From: Caballeronia pedi
GTDB lineage: Bacteria; Pseudomonadota; Gammaproteobacteria; Burkholderiales; Burkholderiaceae
DNA length: 64,000 bases
Direction of reading: 5' to 3'
NCBI RefSeq assembly: GCF_001544915.2
Contig: NZ_FCOE02000014.1
Location: forward strand, 119,346-183,345
Shown here: positions 18,298 to 26,371 of the stretch, in pieces
Numbering within the stretch: the first letter of the stretch is position 1
How the letters are laid out: each line of letters opens with the position of its first letter
The notes under the pieces: generated by a model
The model's database searches: none
What the model was told of the DNA's origin: nothing
Seen by the model: only the letters and a program-made list of their open reading frames with translations
Position numbers and translations under genes: made by a program

Positions 18298-19512
18298 ATG
18301 TTCTGGGAGAAGAAGCTGACGCAGTGGGTGGAGGAAGTGCGCGACCGGGCCAATCTGCCCGCGCGGCTCGTGCTGTGGGATGGCCAGCAGCACGATTTCG
18401 GCCAGTTCGCGGCGCCTCGTGTGACGCTGCACGTGAAGAGCGCGACCGCGCTGCCCTATCTGCTCGAACCGAGTCTCGACAACCTCGGCGAAGCTTACGT
18501 GAAGGGCAAGATCGACATCGAGGGCAAGCTCTCCGACATCATCAACATCGGCTATTCGCTGGCGAAGAGCACGGTGACGAGCGCCAGCAAGCTCGCCCGC
18601 GTGCGACGCTACTTCCATCATTCGAAGACGTCGGACCGGAGAGCCATTCAGTACCACTACGATGTGTCGAACGAGTTCTATCAGCTCTGGCTCGACAGGA
18701 ACATGGTGTACTCCTGCGCATATTTCGAGAACGGCGACGAAGACATCGACACCGCGCAACTGAAGAAGATCGACCACATCCTCACGAAGATCCAGTTGCA
18801 GCCGGGGCACACGCTGCTCGATATCGGCTGCGGCTGGGGCGCGCTCGTGATTCGCGCGGCGCAGAAGTTCGGCGCGAAGTGCGTGGGCGTCACGCTCTCC
18901 GAAAACCAGTTCAGGCTCGCGACCGAGCGCGTGAAAGCGGCGGGTCTCGAAAACAGAATCGAAATCCGACTGCAGGATTATCGCGACATTCCGGGGCATT
19001 TCGACCGCATCACGAGCGTCGGCATGTTCGAGCATGTCGGGCGCAAGAACCTGCCGGACTACTTCGCGAAGATCCGCGATCTGCTCGTCGATGACGGCAT
19101 CGCGATGAATCACGGCATCACCTCGTCGGACGCCGACAGCGGCGAGACTTCGCTCGGCGGCGGCGAGTTCATCGACAAATACGTGTTCCCGGACGGTGAG
19201 TTGCCGCATATCGGCCTCGCGCTCGAAAGCATGCAGCGCGGCGGACTGGAAGCGCTCGATGTCGAAAGCCTGCGGCGGCATTACGCGCGTACCCTCGACA
19301 TCTGGGCCGACCGTTTCGAAGAACACGCCGAAGAAGCGAAGAAGCTCGTCGACGATGAGCACTTCCGTATCTGGCGGCTGTATCTCGCGGGCTGCGCCTA
19401 TGCGTTCGAGAACGACGACGTGTCGATCTATCAGGTGGTCTGCCGCAAGGCGGGGCGCAGTGCGACGACGCTGCCGTGGTCGCGGCGATATATCTACGAG
19501 AAGGCGCTCTGA
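18298..19512 (+). CDS. cfa: Cyclopropane-fatty-acyl-phospholipid synthase
   Basis: A 404-residue enzyme that transfers a methylene group from S-adenosylmethionine to unsaturated acyl chains of membrane phospholipids. An N-terminal lipid-binding part (about 1–110) precedes the methyltransferase domain with LLDIGCGWGALVIRAAQKFG near residue 177, followed by GVTLSENQ. The later SVGMFEHVGRKN segment holds the conserved glutamate and histidine of the bicarbonate/active site. The N-terminus MFWEKKLTQWVEEV is typical for Burkholderiaceae. The stop overlaps the downstream DUF72 gene by 37 bases. Confidence 0.94.
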   Translation: MFWEKKLTQWVEEVRDRANLPARLVLWDGQQHDFGQFAAPRVTLHVKSATALPYLLEPSLDNLGEAYVKGKIDIEGKLSDIINIGYSLAKSTVTSASKLARVRRYFHHSKTSDRRAIQYHYDVSNEFYQLWLDRNMVYSCAYFENGDEDIDTAQLKKIDHILTKIQLQPGHTLLDIGCGWGALVIRAAQKFGAKCVGVTLSENQFRLATERVKAAGLENRIEIRLQDYRDIPGHFDRITSVGMFEHVGRKNLPDYFAKIRDLLVDDGIAMNHGITSSDADSGETSLGGGEFIDKYVFPDGELPHIGLALESMQRGGLEALDVESLRRHYARTLDIWADRFEEHAEEAKKLVDDEHFRIWRLYLAGCAYAFENDDVSIYQVVCRKAGRSATTLPWSRRYIYEKAL

Positions 19513-20591
19513 ACCACGATTCGCTCCATCCCGACGCGGACGAACCTGAAGATCAGTTCGATCTTTTCGGCGAGTCCGCGCCCGTTTCGGCGGAACCAGC
19601 GAAGCCGCCGAAGCAACCCAGACCACGCGGCATCCTGCCCGCGCCCTTGCAGCCCGAACTCGAAGCCATCGCGCAACGCCTGCCCGACGCCATCCATCTC
19701 GGCACATCGACATGGTCGTTTCCGGGCTGGCGCGGCATCGTCTACGGCGACGAGTACTCCAACACAAAGCTTTCCCGCGACGGCCTCACCGCTTACGGCG
19801 CGCATCCGCTTCTGAGAAGCGTGTCGATCGACCGCTCGTTCTACGCGCCGCTATCGCTTGCCGAATATGCGCGCTATGCATCGCAGGTGCCCGCGCATTT
19901 CCGCTTCATCGTGAAAGCGCCCGCTTCCGTCACCGATGCCTTCGTTCGCGGCGAGCGCGGCACGCCGGACGCGCAGAACCCTGCGTTCCTGAATGCGCAG
20001 ATAGCCATCGACGAGTTCGTGACGCCGTGCATCGGCGGGCTCGGCGCGAAAGCGGGCGCGCTCGTGTTCCAGTTCTCGCCGCTGCCCGATGCGATGATCG
20101 TCGAGCCGGCGGGTTTCATCGAGCGGCTGTCGGCGTTCATGAGCGCGTTGCCGCCGCTCGAAGGCGAGGCGTGCTACGCCGTCGAGATTCGCGACGCGGT
20201 GATGCTCACGCCGCGTTTCATCCGCGCGCTGCGCGACGCGAACGTGCGCTATTGCATCGGTGCGCACGCGCGCATGCCGGACGTGCGCCGTCAGGCGAAG
20301 GCGCTCGCGTTGCTGGATGAAGAGAGGATGGGCCCGCTGATCGTGCGCTGGAGCCTGCACAGCGGCTTTCGCTACGAGCAGGCCAAGGCGAAGTACGAAC
20401 CGTTCGACCAGATCGTCGATGAAGACCGCGACACGCGCGAAGCGCTCGCCGAACTGGCCGCGCGTTATGCGATCGCGGGCCAGCCGGTTGTGATCGCGGC
20501 GAACAACAAGGCGGAAGGCTCCGCGCCGCTCACCTGCTTCGAACTCGCGCGCGGCATCGCGGAGGAAATCGAGCGCGCGCGAGACAGCTAG
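19476..20591 (+). CDS. DUF72 family protein
   Basis: A 371-residue protein of the DUF72 (YecE-like, TIM-barrel) family. Signatures are IHLGTSTWSFPGWRGIVY, a YAPLSLAEYARYASQVPAHFRF region and a C-terminal NNKAEGSAPLTC. No biochemical role is established. The first 60 or so residues (acidic, then Pro-rich) are not conserved; the ATG at 19476 lies inside cfa, so the true start may be a later non-ATG codon. Close coupling to cfa suggests cotranscription. It is convergent with msrA, 7 bases apart. Confidence 0.85.
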   Translation: MVAAIYLREGALNHDSLHPDADEPEDQFDLFGESAPVSAEPAKPPKQPRPRGILPAPLQPELEAIAQRLPDAIHLGTSTWSFPGWRGIVYGDEYSNTKLSRDGLTAYGAHPLLRSVSIDRSFYAPLSLAEYARYASQVPAHFRFIVKAPASVTDAFVRGERGTPDAQNPAFLNAQIAIDEFVTPCIGGLGAKAGALVFQFSPLPDAMIVEPAGFIERLSAFMSALPPLEGEACYAVEIRDAVMLTPRFIRALRDANVRYCIGAHARMPDVRRQAKALALLDEERMGPLIVRWSLHSGFRYEQAKAKYEPFDQIVDEDRDTREALAELAARYAIAGQPVVIAANNKAEGSAPLTCFELARGIAEEIERARDS

Positions 20592-20598
20592 AAGCGCT

Positions 20599-21159
20599 TT
20601 ACGCCTTCAGCCGATGCACGAACTTCTTGCGAAACTTCGCGACCTTCGGCCCGACGACCGCCGCGCAATAGCCCTGATTCGGATGCTGCGCGAAATAGTT
20701 CTGGTGATACGCCTCGGCAGGATAGTAGTCGTCGGCGAGCGGCACGACCTGCGTGACGATCTTGCCGCCGTAGACATCCTCGCGCTGCAACTCGTCGATC
20801 ACTTCGAGCGCGATCTTGCGCTGTTCGTCCGAATGCGTGAACACGGCCGAGCGATACTGCGTGCCGACATCGTTGCCCTGCCGGTTGAGCTGGGTCGGAT
20901 CGTGCGTCGCGAAGAAAATCTCCAGAATCTCGCGATAGCCGATGACGGACGGATCGAACACGACCTTCACCACTTCCGCGTGGCCGGTTTCGCCATCGCA
21001 AACCTGCTCGTAGGACGGATTCACCACCTTGCCGCCCGCATAGCCCGATTCGACCGACTCCACGCCCTGCACCGCGAGAAACACGGCTTCGGTGCACCAG
21101 AAACATCCGCCGCCGAGCGTCGCGGTATCCAGTTTCGCCTGCTGGCTAATTTGGGTCAT
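20599..21159 (-). CDS. msrA: Peptide methionine sulfoxide reductase MsrA
   Basis: A 186-residue repair enzyme that reduces the S-form of methionine sulfoxide in proteins. The catalytic GGGCFWC motif is at residues 16–22 (C19 nucleophile), with GYAGG later and a C-terminal NQGYC segment that probably supplies a resolving cysteine. The start at 21159 is chosen because AGGAG lies 9 bases before it. No signal peptide, so cytoplasmic. It stands alone between the DUF72 gene and the flavin reductase gene. Confidence 0.95.
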   Translation of the reverse strand: MTQISQQAKLDTATLGGGCFWCTEAVFLAVQGVESVESGYAGGKVVNPSYEQVCDGETGHAEVVKVVFDPSVIGYREILEIFFATHDPTQLNRQGNDVGTQYRSAVFTHSDEQRKIALEVIDELQREDVYGGKIVTQVVPLADDYYPAEAYHQNYFAQHPNQGYCAAVVGPKVAKFRKKFVHRLKA

Positions 21160-21481
21160 AAAGCGCAACTCCTCATCAAGTGCATGCGGCCACGCCGCGG
21201 ATCATGCATATGGATGCGCCCGCGCGGTTCTTCAATCTCGCGGGCGAGATGAATCGAGCTTACTGGGTTTGGCCGCGCCGCGCAGAAAGCCCGGGCGGCA
21301 GCAAACTTGCTGCCGGAATACGGTCATTTGGCGGCTACGCGCGGCCGATTCCGATAGAATCGAAGCAAATCTCCAGTTTTTACATGACTTCTGAAAAGGT
21401 TCTTCCGACTGAAGCGCGACGCGCGGCCGGCTCGGTAGCACACGACACATTCGACCGCCCATTTGCCTGCTCATCTGCCAA
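21160..21481. other. msrA/flavin reductase divergent spacer
   Basis: 322 bases with no gene I can support. A TAGAAT box at about 21355 could be a rightward -10. Short open frames here have no recognisable product. Confidence 0.45.
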
Positions 21482-21994
21482 ATGACACGCGCCAAAACCC
21501 CGAATTTCGATCCGACCGCGTTTCGCGCCGCGCTCGGCCAGTTTGCGACCGGCGTCACGGTCATCACGACGCGCACCGAGTCCGGCCAGTTGATCGGCAT
21601 CACCGCGAGTTCGTTCAACTCGGTATCGCTCAATCCGCCGCTGGTGCTGTGGAGCCTCGCGACGAAATCGGCGTCGATGCCGGTATTTCGCGCCAACAGC
21701 CACTATGTGGTGAATGTGCTCGCGGCGTCGCAGCTCGACCTGTGCCGGCGTTTCGCGACCGTCAAGGGCGACCGCTTCGCGGGCGTCTCACACGCGGCCG
21801 GCGATACGGGCATGCCCGTGCTGGATGGCGCGCTCGCGTGGTTCGAATGCCACAACCGCAGCCGTTACGACGAAGGCGATCACGTGATCTTCGTCGGCGA
21901 AGTGGAACGCTGCGGCCTGCGCGAAGACGTGACGCAAGTCGCGCCGCTCGTCTTCCACGCGGGCGGCTTCCATACGCTGGGACCGCTGGAATAA
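21482..21994 (+). CDS. Flavin reductase family protein
   Basis: A 170-residue protein of the HpaC-like flavin reductase domain family, which supplies reduced FMN/FAD to two-component monooxygenases. The FATGVTVITTR motif, TASSFNSVSLNPPLVLWSL and the C-terminal LVFHAGGFHTL are diagnostic. Its partner oxygenase is not in the window. It converges on kynR (3-base gap), so a link to the neighbouring kynurenine genes is possible but unproven. The Shine-Dalgarno is weak. Confidence 0.87.
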   Translation: MTRAKTPNFDPTAFRAALGQFATGVTVITTRTESGQLIGITASSFNSVSLNPPLVLWSLATKSASMPVFRANSHYVVNVLAASQLDLCRRFATVKGDRFAGVSHAAGDTGMPVLDGALAWFECHNRSRYDEGDHVIFVGEVERCGLREDVTQVAPLVFHAGGFHTLGPLE

Positions 21995-21997
21995 AAC

Positions 21998-22501
21998 TCA
22001 GGGCGTGTGCGCGCGCCCCGGCTGCTCGATCAGCGCGACCGGTACGCCCGCGTCGTCCTTCATTGTCTGAAGCACGATGTTCGAGCGGATGTCGATCACG
22101 CCGGGCGCCTTGTAGAGCTTCGAAAGAATGAAATCGGAGTAATGCTTGAGGTTGTGCGCGAGCACCCGCAGCACGTAATGCGTGTCGCCGGTGACGACGA
22201 ACGCGCCGACCACTTCCGGCCATTCGCGCACGGCGGCGGCGAACTTCTCATGCCAGTTTTCCTGGTCGTTGCGCATCGAGACGTGGACGAACGCCTCCAG
22301 TTCGATGCCGAGCCGCTCGCGATCGAGGCACGCGCGATAGCTCGCGATCACCCCTTCCTCTTCGAGCAGCCTCATTCGGCGCAAGCACGCCGACGGCGAG
22401 AGCGAAATGCGCTCCGCCAGGTCCAGGTTGCTGATCCGTCCGTCTTCCTGCAGTACCGCCAGAATTCGGCAATCTGTTGCATCGAGCGTGAAGCCGGTCA
22501 T
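21998..22501 (-). CDS. kynR: Lrp/AsnC-type regulator, likely kynurenine-responsive KynR
   Basis: A 167-residue transcription factor. The N-terminal winged helix-turn-helix covers about residues 5–60 (DLAERISLSPSACLRRMRLLEEEGVI); the C-terminal RAM ligand-binding domain follows. It is divergent from kynBUA with 133 bases between starts. In Pseudomonas the divergent Lrp-type KynR activates the kyn genes in response to L-kynurenine, so the same role is inferred from position. An inverted repeat in the shared spacer is a candidate operator. Confidence 0.88.
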   Translation of the reverse strand: MTGFTLDATDCRILAVLQEDGRISNLDLAERISLSPSACLRRMRLLEEEGVIASYRACLDRERLGIELEAFVHVSMRNDQENWHEKFAAAVREWPEVVGAFVVTGDTHYVLRVLAHNLKHYSDFILSKLYKAPGVIDIRSNIVLQTMKDDAGVPVALIEQPGRAHTP

Positions 22502-22559
22502 TTTTGAGTCCCCTAGCCCGTTTCATCGAATTATGTTCTAAGCGCGACACTTTTGGGTG

Positions 22560-22588
22560 GTTATTTCGCAAGCACCTTTCGAGATAAC
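22560..22588. promoter_or_regulatory. Inverted repeat in kynR/kynB spacer, candidate KynR operator
   Basis: Arms GTTATTTCG (22560–22568) and CGAGATAAC (22580–22588) match in 8 of 9 positions around an 11-base spacer. It ends 5 bases before a TATGAT box (22594–22599) that can serve as the kynB -10, so a bound activator would lie over the -35 region. Confidence 0.55.
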
Positions 22589-22634
22589 GCGACTATGATT
22601 TGACGCATCTTCACAATTTCTGCTAGAGCGCGTC

Positions 22635-23261
22635 ATGACGCTTCTGGATATTTCCCCGCCGATCGATACCACCACGCCCGTATGGCCCGGCGATACGCCG
22701 GTCGGCATCGAGCGCGTGTGGCGCATGGAGGCGGGCTCGCCCGTCAACGTCGCGCGGCTCACGCTGTCGCCACACACCGGCGCGCACGCCGACGCCCCGC
22801 TTCACTACGACCAGCACGGCAAACCGATCGGCGAAGTCGCGCTCGATACATACATCGGGGCGTGCCGGGTCGTGCACTGCATCGGTGCTTCGCCGCTCGT
22901 GATGCCCGAGCATATCGCCGCGCATCTCGACGACATCCCGGCGCGCGTCCTTTTTCGCACCTATGCGCACGCGCCGCTCGACGCGTGGGACAGCGCCTTC
23001 ACCGCCGTCGCGCCGCAAACCATCGATTTGCTGGCCGAAAAAGGCGTGAAGCTCATCGGCATCGATACGCCCTCGCTCGATCCGCAGGACTCGAAGACGA
23101 TGGATGCTCACAAGCGCATCCGCGCCCACGGCATGGCGATCCTCGAAGGCCTCGTGCTCGACGCCGTCGCGCCCGGCGATTACGAACTGATCGCCCTGCC
23201 GCTCAAATTCTCGACGCTCGATGCGAGCCCGGTTCGCGCCGTCCTGCGTCCGCTTTCCTGA
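22635..23261 (+). CDS. kynB: Kynurenine formamidase
   Basis: A 208-residue metal-dependent hydrolase (cyclase family) converting N-formyl-L-kynurenine to kynurenine, the second step of tryptophan breakdown. The zinc motif HTGAHADAPLHY provides H47, H51, D53 and H57. The N-terminus MTLLDISPPIDTTTPVWPGD is diagnostic. First gene of kynBUA; its TGA overlaps an ATG at 23261, and kynU follows at once. It is transcribed divergently from kynR. Confidence 0.96.
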   Translation: MTLLDISPPIDTTTPVWPGDTPVGIERVWRMEAGSPVNVARLTLSPHTGAHADAPLHYDQHGKPIGEVALDTYIGACRVVHCIGASPLVMPEHIAAHLDDIPARVLFRTYAHAPLDAWDSAFTAVAPQTIDLLAEKGVKLIGIDTPSLDPQDSKTMDAHKRIRAHGMAILEGLVLDAVAPGDYELIALPLKFSTLDASPVRAVLRPLS

Positions 23262-23287
23262 TGATCTTCAAATATATGGACTTTTCG

Positions 23288-24538
23288 ATGAAACATCGTG
23301 ACGAAGCCGTGGCACTCGACCGCGACGATCCGCTCGCCAGCCTGCGAGGCCAGTTCGCACTTGCTGAAGGCGTGATCTACCTCGACGGCAATTCGCTCGG
23401 CGTGCCGCCCAAAGCCGCCGCCGCGCGCGCCGCCGACGTGATTGCCGCCGAATGGGGCGAAGGTTTGATTCGTAGCTGGAACACGGCCGGCTGGTTCGCG
23501 TTGCCGAAGCGGCTCGGCAACAAGCTCGCACCCCTCATCGGCGCGGGCGAAGACGAAGTCGTCGTGACCGACACGATTTCCGCGAATCTCTTCAAGATTC
23601 TCTCGGCCGCGCTCAAGCTCGCGAACGAGCGTGATCCGAAGCGGCGCGTAATCGTCTCCGAACGTTCGAACTTTCCGACCGATCTGTATATCGCGCAGGG
23701 TTTGATCGAGCAGCTCGATCGCGGCTACGAGCTGCGCCTCGTCGATGATCCGTCGGAACTGCCCGCCGCGATCGACGAACACACCGCGATCGCGATGATC
23801 ACGCACGTCAACTACCGCACCGGCTATATGCACGACATGGCCGCGCTCACGCAGACGATTCATCGCGCAGGCGCGCTCGCCGTCTGGGATCTCGCGCATT
23901 CGGCGGGCGCGGTGCCGGTCGATCTGAACGGCGTCGGCGCTGACTATGCGGTGGGTTGCACGTACAAGTATCTGAACGGCGGACCGGGCTCGCCCGCGTT
24001 CGTGTGGGTGCCGAAACGCCATCAGAACACGTTCTCGCAGCCGCTTTCCGGCTGGTGGGGACATAGGAAGCCGTTCGAGATGGATCCGGTGTATCGCCCG
24101 GACGACGGCATCGGCCGCTTTCTCTGCGGCACGCAGCCGATCGTTTCGATGTCGCTGGTCGAATGCGGGCTCGACGTGTTCCTGCAAACCGACATGCAGA
24201 CGCTGCGCCGCAAGTCGCTCGCCCTGAGCGATCTGTTCATCAGGCTGGTCGAGGAACGCTGCGGCGAGTTCCCGCTCTCGCTGGCGACGCCGCGCGAGCA
24301 CGCGCAACGCGGCTCGCAGGCGAGCTTCGCGCATCCGAACGGCTATGAGGTGATGCAGGCGCTGATTGCGCGCGGCGTGATCGGCGATTATCGCGAGCCG
24401 CACATTCTGCGCTTCGGTTTCACGCCGCTGTACACGCGTTTCGTCGATGTGTGGGACGCCGTCGAAATCCTGCGCGACGTGCTCGCGAGCGAAAGCTGGC
24501 GCGCGCCCGAGTTCGCCGAGCGCGCATCGGTGACCTGA
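23288..24538 (+). CDS. kynU: Kynureninase
   Basis: A 416-residue PLP enzyme that splits kynurenine to anthranilate and alanine. Diagnostic stretches are YLDGNSLGVPP, IRSWNTAGWFALP, ITHVNYRTGYMHDM and the PLP lysine in GCTYKYLNGGPGSPAF. Three in-frame ATGs exist (23261, 23276, 23288); none has a clear Shine-Dalgarno. I choose 23288 because MKHRDEAVALD matches the usual Burkholderia N-terminus and length. The ATG at 23261 overlaps the kynB stop and could equally give coupled translation. Confidence 0.94.
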   Translation: MKHRDEAVALDRDDPLASLRGQFALAEGVIYLDGNSLGVPPKAAAARAADVIAAEWGEGLIRSWNTAGWFALPKRLGNKLAPLIGAGEDEVVVTDTISANLFKILSAALKLANERDPKRRVIVSERSNFPTDLYIAQGLIEQLDRGYELRLVDDPSELPAAIDEHTAIAMITHVNYRTGYMHDMAALTQTIHRAGALAVWDLAHSAGAVPVDLNGVGADYAVGCTYKYLNGGPGSPAFVWVPKRHQNTFSQPLSGWWGHRKPFEMDPVYRPDDGIGRFLCGTQPIVSMSLVECGLDVFLQTDMQTLRRKSLALSDLFIRLVEERCGEFPLSLATPREHAQRGSQASFAHPNGYEVMQALIARGVIGDYREPHILRFGFTPLYTRFVDVWDAVEILRDVLASESWRAPEFAERASVT

Positions 24539-24551
24539 GAGGAGCGTCGAC

Positions 24552-25421
24552 ATGAGCAATACGCAAGGCTGCCCGTTCGGTCATGGAGCGCCAGCACAGG
24601 AAAAAGGCTGGCACGACGCCAAGCTCGATTTCTCCGATTCGATGAGCTACGGCGACTATCTCGGCCTCGATTCGATTCTCAACGCGCAGCATCCGCTCTC
24701 CCCGGATCACAACGAGATGCTGTTCATCGTGCAGCATCAGACGAGCGAGCTATGGATGAAGCTCGCGCTCTACGAATTGCGCGCGGCGCTCGCGGCCGTG
24801 CATCGCGATGAACTGCCGCCCGCGTTCAAGATGCTCGCGCGCGTGTCGCGCATCTTCGAGCAGCTGGTGCAGGCGTGGAACGTCCTCGCGACGATGACGC
24901 CCTCCGAATACACCGCGATGCGCCCGTATCTCGGCCAGTCGTCGGGGTTTCAGTCGCATCAGTATCGGCAGATCGAGTTCATGCTCGGCAACAAGAATGT
25001 GCAGATGCTCAAGCCCCATGAGCATCGGCCGGAGATTCTCGGGCAGGTACGCGAGACGCTCGAAGCGCCCTCCTTCTACGATGAAGTGATCCGCCTGCTC
25101 GCGCGGCGCGGCTTCGAGATCGATCCGGCGCGCCTGAATCGCGACTGGTCGCAGCCCACGACGCACGATCCGTCCGTCGAGGCGGCGTGGCTCGCGGTGT
25201 ATCGCGATCCGTCGCATCACTGGGACCTGTACGAAATGGCCGAAGAACTCGTCGATCTGGAAGACGCGTTCCGGCAATGGCGCTTCCGTCATGTGACCAC
25301 GGTGGAACGCATCATCGGCTTCAAGGGCGGCACGGGCGGAACGGCGGGCGCGTCTTACTTGCGCAAGATGCTCGATGTCGTGCTGTTTCCGGAACTCTGG
25401 CACGTCCGCACGGTGCTGTGA
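24552..25421 (+). CDS. kynA: Tryptophan 2,3-dioxygenase
   Basis: A 289-residue haem enzyme that opens the indole ring of tryptophan to N-formylkynurenine, the first step of the pathway. The family segments MSYGDYLGLDSIL, FIVQHQTSELWMKL, LGQSSGFQSHQYRQIEF and FRHVTTVERIIGFKGGTGGT (with the haem-ligand histidine) are all present. A GGAG lies 9 bases before the ATG. It is the last gene of kynBUA, 13 bases after kynU. With KynB and KynU it takes tryptophan to anthranilate; anthranilate-degrading genes are not in this window. Confidence 0.97.
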   Translation: MSNTQGCPFGHGAPAQEKGWHDAKLDFSDSMSYGDYLGLDSILNAQHPLSPDHNEMLFIVQHQTSELWMKLALYELRAALAAVHRDELPPAFKMLARVSRIFEQLVQAWNVLATMTPSEYTAMRPYLGQSSGFQSHQYRQIEFMLGNKNVQMLKPHEHRPEILGQVRETLEAPSFYDEVIRLLARRGFEIDPARLNRDWSQPTTHDPSVEAAWLAVYRDPSHHWDLYEMAEELVDLEDAFRQWRFRHVTTVERIIGFKGGTGGTAGASYLRKMLDVVLFPELWHVRTVL

Positions 25422-25425
25422 ACCG

Positions 25426-26226
25426 TCACGCGAGACGCGCGGCCAGCGCCTTCAGCTTCGGGCCGATCGTCTCGCGGAAATACGCCTCGCCCATCGACGA
25501 CGCCGGTCCGCTGCTCGACAACACGAGCCAGCGCCCGTTGCGCAGATCGCGGAACGGTGCGGCGATGGCGTTGACGTCGTCGTGCCATTCGCGGAACGAA
25601 TAGCAGCAGCCGTCGCGCGCGAAATCCTCGATCGCGCGGCGGGCGGCGTCGACGTTCGCCGCGCCTTCGCTTTTGCCGAGTTCGTCGAACAGCGCCTCGC
25701 GCGCCGCCGGTTCCTGCACGGCGAGATACGCGCGGCCCATCGAACTCGTGAGCATCGACAGGCGCGAGCCGGGCGCAAGTCCGAGCGTCAGCGCGGTTTC
25801 GCTGCGGATGGTTTCCAGATAGATCATGTCGAGTCCGTCGCGACAGCCGAGTGAGACCGCCGCGCCGATCTCCCGCGCGAGCGCGCGCATGTGCGGGCGC
25901 GCGAGTTCCAGCGTGTCCGCGCCCGCGAGCAACGTGAAACCGAGCGACAGCACGCCCGTGTCGAGCGCGTACTTGCCCGCGGGGTCGTCGAAGCGCAAAT
26001 AGCCGAGCGTGGTTAGCGTGTAGGCGAGCCGGTTGACCGTCGCCTTCGGCAAACCCGTGCGTTCGACGAAATCGCGATTTCCCAGCAGCGTCTCGCCGGG
26101 CCGGAACGCGCGCAGCAAATCGAGCCCGCGCGCGAGCGCGACGACGAACTTGCGCTCGTCGATTTCCTCGGACGACACATGCCGCGATGAAATCGACGCT
26201 GAATTTCGGTTGGAATCGGTCGGCAT
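25426..26226 (-). CDS. IclR-family transcriptional regulator
   Basis: A 266-residue regulator. The N-terminal winged HTH (about residues 30–90) contains FVERTGLPKATVNRLAYTLTTLGYL. The C-terminal effector domain has the usual GCRDGLDMIYLETIRSE and YSFREWHDDVNAIAAPF stretches. Divergent from the glutaryl-CoA dehydrogenase gene with 145 bases between starts, it probably controls that gene. A palindrome in the spacer resembles an IclR-type operator. It is convergent with kynA, 4 bases apart. The effector is unknown; glutarate or a related acid is a guess. Confidence 0.9.
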   Translation of the reverse strand: MPTDSNRNSASISSRHVSSEEIDERKFVVALARGLDLLRAFRPGETLLGNRDFVERTGLPKATVNRLAYTLTTLGYLRFDDPAGKYALDTGVLSLGFTLLAGADTLELARPHMRALAREIGAAVSLGCRDGLDMIYLETIRSETALTLGLAPGSRLSMLTSSMGRAYLAVQEPAAREALFDELGKSEGAANVDAARRAIEDFARDGCCYSFREWHDDVNAIAAPFRDLRNGRWLVLSSSGPASSMGEAYFRETIGPKLKALAARLA

Positions 26227-26261
26227 CGGATGCTAAACTCGGATTTGATTTGCAAAACATT

Positions 26262-26278
26262 GTTTCGCTTAGCGGAAC
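26262..26278. promoter_or_regulatory. Palindrome, candidate IclR-type operator
   Basis: GTTTCGC-TTA-GCGGAAC is an inverted repeat with one mismatch. Its TTTCGC/GCGGAA core is of the type bound by IclR-family proteins. It sits between the regulator gene and the dehydrogenase gene. Confidence 0.6.
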
Positions 26279-26371
26279 TCATGTCAAGCGCCTCGCGCGC
26301 CGGCCGTTCGTGGAGACCTACATGAATCCCGAGCCGCCCCGGCGCTTTTCGATGAAATCAGGAGACTGCAC

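Noticed and set aside
21180..21485. A 101-codon frame in the msrA/flavin reductase spacer
   Set aside because: No family similarity, no convincing ribosome binding site, and it runs into the flavin reductase start.
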